A DNA stretch of 64,000 nt from assembly GCA_958510825.1 (NCBI GenBank), contig OY294048.1, positions 34,809,026 to 34,873,025 on the forward strand, read 5' to 3'. The position numbers were made by a program, and so were the translations under genes. The notes under the pieces were generated by a model. The model did no database searches and was not told the DNA's origin. It saw nothing but the letters and a program-made list of their open reading frames with translations. Below are positions 1 through 43,789 of this stretch, one piece after another; position 1 is the stretch's first letter, and each line of letters begins with the position of its first letter. Origin of the DNA: Brachypterus glaber (Eukaryota; Arthropoda; Insecta; Coleoptera; Kateretidae).

Positions 1-2712
1 TAAACATACATATATAAATAGTTATGTTTAGTTTATTATGTATTTTATTTAGCTTCATAATCTTACATCTGTTTTTTTTTTTTTAGATGGTGTAACGGTC
101 TTTTTGCAGATGTTGCTAGAGGTGGCGCCAACATCAAACATGTTTGAGTAGTGTCAAACATATTTTAGCTAAAGCTCAAATAGTGTTAGTTTATCATGGT
201 TACAAGGAAAAGAAAATTAAATATAATAATTTTTATCCACTGAAAAATTGATAGTTTTAGTCATGCACATAATAAGTGCTAGATTACACAAGAGCGTTTG
301 ACTACGTCATAATTTAGATGCGTTTGAAACAGATAATTTAAATTATTTTTTCTGTACTTCTAAAAACTGAATTTTGGATTGTCATCTTAAGATCTTAGTC
401 TTAAAATTATATTCCTTCAGGCATAAGTGCCTAAAAGTTATATTCTTTTAACACAAAAAGTGCTTGAAAGAATGTATATTGCATGTTTTGTACCTTTGTT
501 AAAAGCAGAAACATAACGTTCTAAAAGTTTAAAGTTTTCAGACTTTTTAATCCAAGATGACTTTAAAGTCAACTTGCTTTGATCTTAAAACTATCAATTT
601 TTTTAATAAATAATATTTAACAATGAACCGTTTGGCCTACGATTTCTCTTCAAAGTTTTTCAAATTTGAAAAAATGCGCTAAATTGCACGGATCATTCCT
701 AACATTTCAGACATTTTACGGGGTGCAACGTGGATGTCTTTCAATTATTTTCAGTTTTTAAGTAAAAGTAGTGAATAAAATAAAGTAAATTAAAGAAAAT
801 AATTATTAATAATTATTATAATAATTAAAGACCACAGGAAAGAAACGATTTAACTCGCAAAACGAAAAATGTTCAGGAAAGTTTTAACTCCAATAGATTT
901 AACAAAAACAATTATAATAACTTTTAAAATGGTGGTTATAGATCTTTGTACTTCAGAAAAACACTTTTAATAACTTGCCAACGTTTCGAAAAATTTATTT
1001 TCTTCCTCAGGGCTCTACAATTCAGTAAAACGCAGAAATTACAATATGTGTATAACATGAAAAAAATATATAAATATATAAAGATTTGTTACAAAATTAA
1101 AATTAAAAAGAAACAAAATAAATATCTATAGTATATGTTACTAGTTAATTTTAACAACATCCAAAATTATAAATTATTTTTGTCAGTATATTTATTTGTG
1201 TATTTATAATTTTGGTTGTTGTTAAATTTTTTCACTTCCGGTTTAACCGGAAACGACCCCCACTTTTGATTTTTAAATGGAACACCCTGTATATTTTTAC
1301 ATATTTGGATTCTTCATTAAATTATGTGTATTTTGTCAAAAATTGACAGCTTTTGTCATTTTTTAAATAAAATTTAGTTTTACATTTTTTTTATCTGAAA
1401 AGTCACTAAATCTATTCATTTTGGATCAAATATTGGTAGAAAAAAAACTTATTAAAGAAAATATTTACTTTTGATTTTACACGAAAACTTAACTTGGAAA
1501 AACACATTGTTTGCTTTAACTCAAATTTTTGCTTTATTACGTCTATGGCTCATTGCTATTACAAGAAAGATAATTTTTTTATCTTTACAATGATACCAAA
1601 AAGTTAATATTTATTTTCTTATTTTTTTTTTTAAATAATATAGTTTCATAATTTCGAGGTTTGCAGGGTTTTTAACCATAAAAAAATGGCAAGCAATTAT
1701 TTTTATTTTTTCATTTTTTACTCACATTTATTATTTTTTTTGTGAAAAAAATCACAAATTTTTAATTTTCAGCCACCCTAATGTATTTATTATCTTTAAC
1801 AATATTCAGAATCTTTAAAATTCCTACTTCCTTTCCAATTTCTTTTTACATATTCGAATTATTCACTAATTTTGCTTAAAAAGAAAGCATTTGTAACCAA
1901 CTACATTTATTACGAAAAGTCTGACATTTTTTATCAAATTATTTTTGTAAACCATGTAGCCATGATGTATGTTATAGAAAATTGTTAAAACTAAACATTG
2001 TAAAATGTTGATGGTAAAACTATGGATGGATCATTCCTTACCACAACATTTGTTAAATTTTATATTTATTTTTAACTTTTGAATTTCTATTTTTTTATGA
2101 TACGTATATTTACAAAGATTTTTATTTTGGGAGAGTACAAATCTACTATTAAATGATTTAACAATTTTAATAATATTTTTTTGCATTACAAAAGAATTTA
2201 TATTTATATAATCGTAACTTATAATTTTGAATGAGAAATTTTTATCAAAACCCCTCTTCACTTATTTATATATATATATATATATATATATTAAATATTT
2301 TATCCAATACATACAGATAATACCAGCTTTATTTTAAATAGATAAACTCAATAATAACCCCCGCGTGGCTTTTACTTTATTGAGTGGATAATTATTTATT
2401 TTACCCACTCAACTGTCACTTGTCAAATTATTTTCTTGTAAATGTCATTAAAATTTTTAATAAAAATATGAATTCCTAAGCTATTTATTGGATAAAACCT
2501 TGTATGGTACTCATGGGTAAACCGATATTGCCCACTAGTACCATAAATAACTATTGTCCTCAAATCTGCCAAAAGCTTTTTCGTCCACTTAGACTATTGC
2601 TGAAATTTGGAACACATGCTTATCTCGGTTGATAATACCAATTTATATAAAATGTAACCTCCAGCTCCCCCACACCTAAAATTTAAGTACCCCTTTTTTA
2701 CCCAAGTAATAT
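1..2712. other. Intergenic AT-rich DNA, no gene seen
   Basis: No open frame here looks like protein. There are many A/T homopolymers, a short CCGG-flanked hairpin near 1240, a typical transposon end reading ACACCCTGTATA near 1281-1295, and a (TA)n tract at about 2266-2291. I see no RNA gene. Confidence 0.6.
2266..2291. repeat. (TA)n microsatellite
   Basis: Uninterrupted alternating TA of about 26 bases, seen directly. Confidence 0.9.
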
Positions 2713-3255
2713 ACAGGGTTATTCAGAAATAATTTCGAAAAATTTAAGAGGCGATTCTACGTTAAAAAATATGAAAATAGTTCTGGAATAAAAAGTAGTT
2801 TTTATTTAATATTTCTGGAACCCTATAAACCACAGTAACGAATTTTTTCACATACCTTAACATTGATAAAAGCTATCATTTCATGTAATTTTTATTTGTT
2901 AATTTTAACCAGGGACGTGCGAAATTTTTTGCCCCAAACTTTTTTATCCGTATTTTTTTTGGCATTTTCTCAATAAAATAATAATCTTTAATAAAAATTA
3001 CATAAAAAAAGGTACTCTTTATGTAACACTGTAGAGCTAACCGTTTTCGAGAACATTGCAATTAAAGAGGCAATTTTACGTTCTGAGCATCAAAAATAGG
3101 AACTAAAAAATGCACCAATAAAAAATTCAATACTGCAGGTTGATTCTACATTAAAAACTGTGAAAAAAAGCTCGCACACATCTATGTTCTAAAGTCAGTT
3201 TTAATAGTAATACGGCCTCTTAAAGAGCAACACTTATCTCTGAATCACCCTGTAT
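2713..3255. mobile_element. MITE-like element, long-TIR 'CAGGGTTATTCAGAAATA' family
   Basis: The left end reads ACAGGGTTATTCAGAAAT and the right end is its near reverse complement, ATCTCTGAATCACCCTGT. The inner part carries the core TAACCGTTTTCGAGAA, found in other long-TIR elements of this window. A second copy, reverse-oriented and interrupted, lies at about 43790-44975. It has no credible ORF, so it is presumed non-autonomous. Confidence 0.7.
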
Positions 3256-3663
3256 AATTCTTGCGCGTTATATATTTAAATGCATGCAGATTTATAAAAA
3301 AATGAATATGCAGATTATTTTAGGAACACCATGGTACCAATAAAATTATACCACAAGTCTAAAAATTATTTTTATATAAAATATTCATTACATATTCATA
3401 TTATTAGTTGCAACTAAAGAAATTATTTAACGAACATTCTGAAAATAAGAAATACACTAAATACTGAAAAAAATTGTTAAAAATTCTATTTAATGCAAGA
3501 GAATATTACAAAATTTTAACCTCTAGGACTATACATAATGAGTAATTTCCATGTACCTGTCTAAAATAAGTCTTTTTAATGGAATTAATATTTTTAAAAT
3601 TAGGACTTCTATTTTTTAAAACTAGCTATTAATTGAAAATGAACTTAAATAAAATGCAGAAAT

Positions 3664-3765
3664 GCCCAAGCAACAAAATAGGTGAAAAAGTGGACAAAAA
3701 GTCTAAGTATTAATTGATATTAGACTTTTTGTCCACTTTTTTACCTGTTTTGTTGCTTGGCCACT
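3664..3765. repeat. Near-perfect palindromic MITE
   Basis: An arm reading CCAAGCAACAAAATAGGTGA, followed by a GTGGACAAAAAGTCTAA stretch, is mirrored in reverse complement after a loop of about 15 bp. The whole is about 100 bp and would form a strong hairpin. Confidence 0.8.
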
Positions 3766-3897
3766 TAATTTAAATAATTACACTTCATTCAAGACCTCGT
3801 ATTAGAGTGATTTTAGGATACCTTTGTGGGGTGTGCCGAATATGAATATGATATCCGTTTTTGTAGAATGGCTCTAGTTTTTAAGAAAAAGAACATA

Positions 3898-4765
3898 GGG
3901 GCTGTTCAAGAATGACGTCCTCCATAGAGGGGAGGGGGAATTGGTCAATAGGTGACAAAAAGTGACGAAGGGGGGGGGGGTCTGGCTAAAAGTGACGTCA
4001 CCTTTAAAAAAGAGGTATATTTAAAAAAAATAGTGAAAATTCTTACAGTTTTATTATAAAAACAACTACCTACGACATAAAAGACTAGAGTAAATTTTAC
4101 TTTAGGTATAGCTCAACAAAAATCATATTAAATTTTTCCTTGTTCCTTAAAATAAGATATTTTTTAACGGCTTTAAGGATTTAATTGTCAGAAGTTCTGG
4201 GCCTAAATGGCCTGTTCAAACCTTAGTTGGTTACAGACCCTGTAACCAACTAAGATTTTGCGTTATTTGTTGAATTATCTATTAAGTTTAAAAGTTTTAA
4301 ATTAAAATATATTAAAATTTAATTGTTTTTATATTTTAGTAGGTTTACCTATACAGCCCTAATACGCTAGAAAGCAGTAACTTCATTTGTCGCCTAGCGA
4401 TGTTTGACGTCAACTCTACTGTAATATGTTGAAAATGCTGCTATGATACAAATGTAGTTACAGCTTTCTAGTGTAGTACGGCAATACACTGGCCTACTAA
4501 GCAAGAAAACAGTAACTCCATTTGTCAATAGCACAAAAGGTAATATTTATATTTATAAATATTTATGTTAAAAGACATTTTTATAGTTAATTAAACATTA
4601 TATTGCAAATTTATCTGAAACGTCCCTCTACCCTCTTCCAAATGGTGGCGTCATTTTTTTCTATTTCATAGAGGGGTCAAGGCAAAAGTGACGAAAGTTG
4701 ACAAAGGGGGAGGGGGGGGGGTCAAAAATTGGTCAAATATAGGTGACGTCATTTTTGAACAGCCC
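3898..4765. mobile_element. Non-autonomous element with GGGGCTGTTCAA ends
   Basis: Left terminus GGGGCTGTTCAAGAATGACG; right terminus is the inverted TGACGTCATTTTTGAACAGC. Both ends are followed inward by G-rich stretches and GGTGACAAAAAGTGACG-like motifs. Inside are a second inverted pair (around 4360-4390 and 4450-4480, AAGCAGTAAC/GTTACAGCTT) and a small hairpin at about 4221-4254, so other repeats may be nested. No ORF. Confidence 0.65.
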
Positions 4766-4867
4766 TATAGATTAACTACAGAAGCTTAGTTTGTGTATCC
4801 GGATAATTATCTTAAAAAATATAGTCAACTTAAGAAAACGGCATTCCATACAAGTTGTCTGTCACCT

Positions 4868-5114
4868 AGTTAATATCCATTCAACGAGAGAATACGACAC
4901 TGACGTCACAGCACGTAAACTAAATAGCACTCTGTAGGATAATTAAAACTTATTTCTTAAGATTTAATAAATGATTTTTGTATATATACATTTTCTATAT
5001 AATAATTCTGTATTAAGTCCTAATAAATTAAGGTTCAGTTACACTAACAGAGTGCTTTTTAATTTACGGACTGTGACGTCAGAGTCGCAATCTCTCGTTG
5101 AATGGTATTTAACT
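4868..5114. repeat. Palindromic MITE, about 245 bp
   Basis: Arms begin GTTAATATCCATTCAACGAG and end with the inverted CTCTCGTTGAATGGTATTTA. Both arms contain TGACGTCA and AGCACTCTGT motifs in mirror positions. No coding potential. Confidence 0.75.
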
Positions 5115-5519
5115 TTCTGCAGGTAGTGATGTTTTTTTTGTATCATCATTTTCTTGATGTAACTAGTTTAAAATAAATCCATTAAAATGACACCCTGTAT
5201 AATGCCAAATTAATTAATTGTTTACATATCTAAATGTATTGCTCTCTAATAAAAATTTAAAAAGTCTTTTAACATCGATTAATATTTAAAACTTAACTAT
5301 GTATAAAACGATTGTTATTTATTATTGTTTAAAAAATGTGTTTTATATAAAAAATAGAAGAGAAACATTTTTGCCAAAGCATATAATGTACAATATAAAT
5401 TATTAATATATATATATTGTAAACTTATCAGCTTGTTTTTTTTTAGTACTCTATGGAATTTATTTTAATATTTATAAAATACATTAAACTTAATAAACTT
5501 AAAAAAAATAAAAACTAAA

Positions 5520-6305
5520 TACAGGATGTCCAGTAAATGATGTCATTAATTTTAAGGGATTTTACATAGGAAAATATGAAAAAAAGTTCCTATATGTCTA
5601 AAAATGCGTCGTTAGGGAGCTAAGCCCCTTTGAAAGTGGCTAAAAAAATCGGTTTTTATTTAATAGCTCAGGAACGCTTTGAGGTACAGCAACCAGGTTT
5701 TGAATGTAAACTAACATTAATAAGGCCCATCCTCGCTATTTTTATGTACTTACTTTATACAGGGGTGTGCGAAACTAGGGGGCCTTATTAGTTTTTTGTC
5801 CCGAACGTTTTTCTGTGTAACTTTTTTTGTAATTTTATTTTTGGAATATGATTCTTCAGGTCAAAATTCATAAAAAAGGTACTGTTGTTCTAATATTGTA
5901 GGGTTAACCGTTTTCAAGAAAAATTAATTTAAAGGTGAAATTTCACGGATCGAGGACGAAAAATTAAGTACTGATATATTAATCATTTTGGTTTTAAACA
6001 TAGTAATATGTTTAAAACCAAAATGATTCCTCATCATATTCCAAAAATAAAATTACAAAAAAGTTACACAGAAAAAAGTTTGGGACAAAAAACTTAAAAG
6101 CCGCCCCAGTTTTGCACACCTGGTTAAAATAAGTTCATGAAAATAAAATACGTGTTATTAAATAAAAACCGAGTTTTTTAGCCACTTTCAAAGGGGCTTA
6201 GCTCCCTTACGACGCATTTTTAGACATATGTTTATAGGAACTTTTTTTCATATTTTCCTAGAATCACCCCTTAAAATTAATGACACCATTTAGTAAACAT
6301 CCTGT
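5520..6305. mobile_element. Long-TIR foldback element (ACAGGATGT family)
   Basis: Left arm begins ACAGGATGTCCAGTAAATGA and runs about 150 bp through GGAGCTAAGCCCCTTTGAAA. The right arm from about 6150 is its inverted copy, ending at ACATCCTGTA. The inner segment contains GGTTAACCGTTTTCAAGAA, shared with elements at 2713, 30403, 40758 and 43790. A shorter inner palindrome sits near 5985-6020. No ORF. Confidence 0.75.
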
Positions 6306-6589
6306 ATAGTAAATAAAAAAATCTAATACAATCTAAACCTGACTTGTCCTTTATGGTGTCCCATGCTGACCCTCTTGATAATGAAGATTTTTGTATTTTT
6401 ACAAGAAATATCTTTGCAAATCTCCAATATGAGCCTTTTAGCTTACCCTTATGAAAAAATGCTACTGAGATCCCAGTAGTTACTATTAAAAGTCCAATTG
6501 TAAAAAGTCGGGGTTAACTGGTCCACCTGGATTTTATCAATTTTTTTTATTAGTATTGGCGCCTTAGGGCATAAGTCAATCGTTCTTGA

Positions 6590-7720
6590 CGTTTTTTTGG
6601 AGATTTTGGAAAATACTACCGTATTATACCTACTCTTCTAGCACTTGCGCGCAGCGAAGTGTATAATAATGTAATAATAATTGTATAACGACTTAATAAT
6701 TTGATAATGAAATTATTTATCAACTGATAATCTCGTTTAAAAATCATAAGTAAAAAATATTTTTAAATTAAATTCTGTATATTGAATAAACTTTATCATT
6801 TTATTTGATAATCAGTACCCGGCGTATTTCCAGTTATAGTCCAGTTTTCAAGTTAATAAAGTTGTTAACCTCAATTAAGACAACAACCAAAATTTTTTCA
6901 ACATTTTTAGTTGCACTTTCAGAGGGGGGGGGGCAATTTTTTTTTAGTTTTTACCACACCATAGGCGCATTTTTGGACTGCACTCAAATAGTGTTATTAA
7001 AGATATATCACTGATATAATATCACACATCTATAAAAAAAAAATTACCCCTACTTTTTCGTGTATGCGCCTGATTTGTTTTAATCAAATGTATTTGTTGA
7101 TATTGACCTAAATTTGGGAGGACTACAGTCAGATTTTTTTTTCTAAATCTTTGGTGGCATACTTTCGGAGATGGGGGGTAACATTTTTTTTAGTTTTTCC
7201 CCACAGCGGGCGCATTTTTGGAAAAAAAGAATAAAAAATATTCCAAGACTGCACTTAAAAAAAAATAAAAACAAACAAACAGTGTTTGAAGTAAAAAAAA
7301 ATATTTAAAAATAATATGAAAAAACATTTTTTTTAAGGTTCTTCTTAGAAAAAAAGAAAAAAAATTGAAAATCAAAATTGAAAATGATAGTTTTTTTCAT
7401 TGTTTTAAAAAATATAACCCCCAATAACATTTTTTGTTTTTAGGGAGCTTATTTTCAAAAACAATGGGAATCTTTCCCGCACTTGATTTTTCCTGAAAAT
7501 TTCGGATCGATCGGATAATTCGTTCTTGAGTTATCGTGTCCACAAAAATCGTGACATCAGAGGGAGAAACGGACGGACAGTCTGACGGACAGACGGACGA
7601 ACAGACGAACATTTCTAAAGTTTCTTATTTTTTCATGAAACACATTTGTATCCAAGATTTTTTTGTCTAAGACGTATTATACTATTCTAGCACTTACGCG
7701 CTGTGAATAGTATAATAAGC
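6590..7720. repeat. Decayed dispersed repeat, also present at 57000-57870
   Basis: This block shares with 57370-57560 a TTGATTTTTCCTGAAAATTT stretch, the phrase CACAAAAATCGTGACATC, and a TTTTTTTGTCTA end. It is bracketed by two copies of a short hairpin of the type TATTCTAGCACTT-CGCGC-GTGAATAGTATAATA, at about 6620-6665 and 7675-7715. The stretch near 7565-7605 is a GACGGACGGACAG-type simple repeat. Mobile element class not determined. Confidence 0.5.
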
Positions 7721-7803
7721 ATAATCGCGAATTTACTACCTATTATAAAAATCATATTTTATATCACTCATGCTCAGATATATAATTTTGCATTTGTATA
7801 ATA

Positions 7804-8286
7804 CTGCCCTGCTAAGACAAGTTGTCCTATCTGCAAATTAGATGTTTTGAGATATTGCCAGTTTTATCGTTTTTGTTTGCACTTTTTAAAATAAATATGG
7901 CTTTGGGTTCTGCTTTATTTTAAATCAAAAATACGTGATATCCTTTGAAAATTTTTTTTTTGACTGAAAAATAAATTGTCATACTAAATGCCTTTGTCCT
8001 ATCTGAGAAATTTAGGACAAAATGATCTAAAAAGTCCAATAAAATTACTAATATCTGTAAAGTTTATCCTAGTCCTGACTTACTCGTCTAGTAAAGGACA
8101 ATTTGATTTAGAAAACATTGAAAAATTTTCACACAGGACAAACATTTTAGGCTAATTTTCAGGATTTGGGTTTTAGATAGGACATTTCTTTTAGTAGACA
8201 CATGTGGCTAGTATAATGCAATACAATGGTGTGCTTATCTCAAAAAGTGAATTTTTGCAGATAGGACAACTTGTCTTAGAGGGCAG
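7804..8286. mobile_element. MITE just upstream of the esterase start
   Basis: TIRs of about 34 bp: the left starts CTGCCCTGCTAAGACAAGTT, the right is its inverse ending at GGGCAG. Both flanks read AATA, so a short target duplication is possible. Internal TTGTCCTATCTG-like motifs recur. It ends only 93 bp before the esterase ATG, so it lies in what should be the 5' UTR or promoter region. Confidence 0.75.
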
Positions 8287-8379
8287 AATAAACACTTCAA
8301 GTTCCGCCTATGCTTTGATATAATAAAATCATCAAATATATAACTGAGATAAAATTATTCGATTGTTAAACCAAACATA

Positions 8380-39238
<30,859 letters not shown>

Positions 39239-39326
39239 TATTTTTAGGTACTTATTATGTTATATAGAGAACACAGGGCCAAAAAAAAAGGTGTAAAGTA
39301 CCAGACATGTGATCACGGTATTTCGA

Positions 39327-39525
39327 CAGACTAACATCTCCACTCCATAACATCCCTACTCTACAAAAACCCTACTTCATAACATACCTACTCCGTAAAA
39401 TACCTACTTTCCAATAAGATATTGGAGAGTAGGTTTTGGCAATAACCCTACTCTGCACTAGGGATCTTATGGATTAGGGAAGTTAAGGAGTAGGAAAATC
39501 AAGAGTTAGGAGGTTAATCTGCCGA
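39327..39525. mobile_element. Second foldback-type element with tandem-repeat arms
   Basis: Ends GACAGACTAACATCTCCACT and the inverse AGGAGGTTAATCTGCC. Arms contain degenerate CTACTCCGTAAAATACC-like direct repeats as in 25162-25634, with a much shorter centre. It begins about 90 bp after the esterase stop. Confidence 0.75.
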
Positions 39526-39639
39526 TATTTCTAAAAAAGGCAATTTTTGTCAAAAACTGTTTAAAATGTCCCAAAAATAACCTAAAATCGAAAAATCCGG
39601 GGTGGTTTGACTTTCCATTTAATTTTGTTTAAAGCTACC

Positions 39640-40300
39640 CGTGTTTTTATAAAAATCTGAATGGCTCAAAAATTTTCGCATTTGTGGTCGATATCTCAGA
39701 AAGTACTTAAGTTACTAAAAGGGACTATATGACCTTTTTTTGTAGAGAATTATAAAAATAATCTTTTTTTTAACTTTTTATATATAGAAAGAAAAAATAC
39801 ATCATTGTGAAATTTTGTAGGTATGTTTATTCATATTCAAAGAACAACAAAATAGCGGACGTTTTTTAAAAAATTTCAAACAAAAACGCCCGCCATTTTG
39901 TTATTTTTTGGCCAGTTTTGTTTCTTCTAGTTCTTCTCCGTTTTGTTTTGTTTTTCAGTCGATCCAAACGACCACCGTTTTTTGATGTTTTTTATTCAAA
40001 AAAAATTCTGGCCAAAAAATGGCTCTTTAAAAAACTAAAATCATTTTATTGTATTCTTTGAATATAAATAAACAATGTTTAATAAACATACCTACAAAAT
40101 CTCACAATGATATATTTTTTCTTTCTATATAAAAAAAAGTAAAAAAAAAGATTATTTTTATGATATCTAAAGTAGAAAGACTCCTTAAATTGGATACAAA
40201 AACACTCTTCCATTTTTTTGCGAATTATAGGGTTTTCGGGGCCAGTTTTATCAATTTTTATAAAAAACGAATGGCGAATGGATAATTCCGACACCATATT
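39640..40300. repeat. Foldback repeat, about 0.65 kb
   Basis: ACATCATTGTGAAATTTTGT with GGTATGTTTATTCATATTCA (39795-39840) is mirrored by GAATATAAATAAACAATGTT...ACCTACAAAATCTCACAATG (40060-40110). Outer sequences also pair (ATAAAAATAATC / GATTATTTTTAT). Confidence 0.7.
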
Positions 40301-40757
40301 TGTATTCAGAAGCTCAAAATACATAAAAATATCATAGCCTATATCTTATATGTTACATTTTATTTTTTTGTGGACCTGTGTAACTTATAAATAAAATATA
40401 AATAATTTATAATAATAAATACCTACATTCTAATGTTAAATAAATATTACACCACTTATTTTGTTTTTTTATTTTTTTTATGAGTTTTTTAACATAACGT
40501 TTTTACTTTCCCGGCTTTCCCCCTTTGGAAGGGAAGTATTCTGATCGTACAAAGACCAAAATCAAGACAACAACGGTAATATCTATTTATGGTCCCATAA
40601 AAAAATTAAAACCATTTCCATGATTATGTGACATAAAAAAATAAAAAAAAATTGAAATAAATCGGATTTTTTTTAATCTTTTTTTTCACAAAAATAAATA
40701 TTTTAAAAAAGGAAGAATTAAAAAAAAAAGAAAAACATTTTTTGAATAATTTTAGTC

Positions 40758-41930
40758 TACAGGGTGTATTTGAAATAGCGTAGGAAATTCTAACAGGTGA
40801 TTCTACATGATAAAATATGACAAAAAGTTCCTATAAACATATGTCTAAAAATGCGTCATAAGGGAGCTACACCCCTTTGAAATTGGCTAAAAAAATCGGT
40901 TTTTATTTAATAACTCAGGAACCCTTTGAGATATAGCAACGAGGTTTTGCACGTGAATTAATCCTAATAAGGCCCATCTTTGTATGTCATTTTCACGTAC
41001 TTATTTAAACCAGGGGTGTGCGAAACGGGGGGGCCTTATCAGTTTTTTGTCCCAAATTTTTTTCTGTGTAACTTTTTTGTAATTTTATTTTTGAAATATG
41101 ATTCCTCAGGTCAAAATATATAAAAAAGGTACTCTTGTTGTAATACTGTAGAATTAACCGTTTTCGAGAAAAGTTCATTTGAAGGTGAAATTTCACGGTT
41201 CGAGGACGAAAAATTAAATACTAAAATGTCGAAAACCAAAATTTTAATGATGCAATGTTATTCTACATCAAAAACTAAGAAAAATAGTTTCCATACATGT
41301 AGGTCGAAAAAACGCTTTTAAAGCTACCATAGCCCTTTAAAAATGGTGCATATTTGGGAGACCATAGCTCCATTAGGATTGATTTTTGGAAATACCTGTA
41401 TATGAGGTTTTTTTCTTAGATTTTAATGTACATTCGCCCTGCATCATTAAAATTTTGGTTTTCAACATTTTAGTATTTAATTTTTCGTCCTCGAACCGTG
41501 GAATTTCACCTTCAAATGAATTTTTTTCGAAAACGGTTAATCCTACAGTATTACAACAAGAGTACCTTTTTTATGTATTTTGAGGAATCATATTTCAGAA
41601 ATAATATTGCAAAAAAGTTACCAGAAAAAATTTGGGACAAAAAACTGATAAGCCCCCCCCGTTTCGCACACCCCTGGTTGAAATAGATACATGAAAATAA
41701 CACATAAAAACGGGCCTTGGTAGGATTAGTTGACGTGCAAAACCTCGTTGATATATCTCAAAGGGTTCCTGAGTTATTAAATAAAAACCGATTTTATTAG
41801 CCACTTTCAAAGGGGCGTAGCTCCCTTATGACGCATTTTTAAACATATGTTTATAGAAACTTTTTGTCATATTTTATGATGTAGAATCATCTGTTAAAAT
41901 TTCCGACGCTATTTCAAATACACCGTGTAT
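40758..41930. mobile_element. 1.17 kb long-TIR foldback element
   Basis: Arms of about 400 bp: the left begins ACAGGGTGTATTTGAAATAG, includes TGTCTAAAAATGCGTCATAA and CCTTTGAAATTGGCTAAAAA; the right is inverted to CACCGTGTA. Core CCGTTTTCGAGAAAAG is shared with the superfamily. The centre contains an ATTTTGGTTTTCAACATTTT inverted pair. Confidence 0.85.
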
Positions 41931-42289
41931 ACAGCGAGGTCTTTGCCTCTAGCACTTTTTATTATTTCAGTCGACATGACGATTCGTACTAAACTGATTA
42001 TTAATTTATGCAAATTAATCGATATAAATTAAAAAAACACACACACATAAAAAACCCAAACACATATATATGGGTACATTTAGTAAACGTTCCACTTTAT
42101 CAATAAACATACAAACCAAAACAAAAACTAACCAAACCAAACTGCCATCAATCCCACGAAAAACCCCTTACATGAAATAAAAATAATGTATAAAAACTGG
42201 CGCGGTAAACAATTTTCGCTGTAAAAGTCATACGCGGTAAAGACAGTTCGCGGTAACGGTCTGCGCGGTTATTTTTTCACTGTAAAGTC
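41931..42289. other. Intergenic, no gene seen
   Basis: Has an (AC)n-like stretch at about 42040 and GCGGTAAA/GCGGTTA-type short repeats near 42200-42270. Nothing recognised. Confidence 0.5.
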
Positions 42290-42700
42290 CGGCGCCCCAA
42301 TTTTCTACCAATTTACCGAAATTTACCACTCAATTTCCGAAATTTTCCACTCATTTTTCCAACTGAACAGTTGTTTAACTGTTTAACGTCGTTTTTCGAA
42401 GCTTGACGGGACCGCCATCTTTACGTGCCCTCCGGAGCACGGTCCTCAACAGAACTCGCATCCACCCTGAAATGTGTTTACAGTTTCACCTGCAACCCAC
42501 ATTACAGTTAGTCATCGTAGTTCCATCTACCGACTATTTACACCACTATACATCCATGCTCTATGTGGGGCTCGAACCCACAACCCCAGGATCTGTAATC
42601 AAATGCACTAATCATTGCGCTACCGGGGTCGGCAAGTGGATTTTCCCAACTCGGGCATGATTGGGGGTGGCGCCCCCCTCTCAGATTAAGTTAAGATTAA
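42290..42700 (-). repeat. GTTGGGAAAAT repeat interrupted by a SINE
   Basis: The two flanks of the SINE (42290-42370 and 42634-42690) together match 12490-12640: GGGGGTGGCGCC, AGTTGGGAAAATCCACTT, CAGTTGGAAAAATGAG and CGGAAATTGAGTGG on the - strand. Confidence 0.65.
42371..42633 (-). mobile_element. tRNA-derived SINE, second copy
   Basis: Same family as 22693-22971, reversed: GCCGACCCCGGTAGCGCAAT at the 5' end, the B-box GGTTCGAGCCCC, then the same body, ending GACGTTAAACAGTTAAACAA. Relative to copy 1 it has a 15-bp insertion (ATAGAGCATGGATGT type) after the B-box hairpin and a deletion of about 17 bp near the 3' end. The tail is short. Confidence 0.85.
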
Positions 42701-43789
42701 TCTTGGCTAAAAAAAATACCTATTTTTTAATATGGTTAATATAGGTCATTATGCTTAATTATGAGTTATTACCACATACCCTCGCACATACCTAATATAT
42801 TATATTGCTAACGTTTATTATGAGCTGCAACGTTAAAAGTTTTTAAACTTTTTGTTTCGAATACTTTGAAAAATTTTCTTCTCACAGTATGTGCCCACAT
42901 GTTAAATATCTGCGTGCACACATTGTGAGAAAGAATTCGTCAAAATGTTGATAACAAAGCTATTCAAAAACCAGGGCCGGCGGAAGGGGCGGGCGAAGTG
43001 GGCGGCCGACCGCTTGATGTCGAGTAGAGGCGCCAAATTGGCACTAGTTTAGGTTGTTTTTTTATTTTATGGCTTAACTGGGCTTAACCAGTCGTTCAAT
43101 TATTGGAGGGGGAGCCTAAATGGCTTGCCAAACTCTTGAAGAGTAATTTCCCAATTTTTCTTCTAATTTTTACAATTTATTTTGCATGATTCGATTTTGC
43201 AAGATTTCGCGGGATTTCGTAAGATTTCGCGAGGGTTATACCTACACAAGATTTCGCAGGAGATTTACCCCTGGTGAAAAACGAAATTATTTTTACTTTT
43301 TTGTTATAATTTTTTTATATTTTTCACTTTACAAAGAAATTTTTGAAAAAAAAAATATTTTTTTGAAAAAATATCCCACCTCAAAAAAAAACAATCCCAG
43401 CCGCGTACTTTGTATAAGGAACCGGGACTGCCTAATTTGCAATCTGCAGAAGAAAATAATTCAAAAACTCTGTGTGTGGCCATTCAGTGTAGGTGAAGAA
43501 CTATCGAATTCGCATAAAAAAAGCAACCGCCCCCGCCTCACTATGTCGTAAACGGACCGAAAAAGTAACCATAACCACGCCAAAATATTCTTTTTGATAT
43601 AAATTTTTGTGGTAAATATATTTTATAGATAAAAAATAATTAAATTAAGTTATTTTATGGTTAGTTCTAAAGGGGCTCTGCACCAGTTTTTAAATATTTA
43701 TGGTATATTGCATTGACAGGACAGATCAGCTAGTAAATGGTTTCTATCAGATAAAATATTATATTTTAACAATTTTCATTATTCGTTCT
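42700..43789. other. Intergenic, no gene seen
   Basis: Contains a short AAGATTTCGC direct-repeat cluster at about 43199-43260 and a GCCGGC/GGGCGG-rich patch at about 42965-43010. The open frame over 43186-43551 has the composition of random AT-rich sequence. Confidence 0.5.

Noticed and set aside
43186..43551. Open + frame of 121 codons
   Set aside because: Composition follows the AT-rich DNA, with homopolymer-driven Phe/Lys runs and no motif or splice context.
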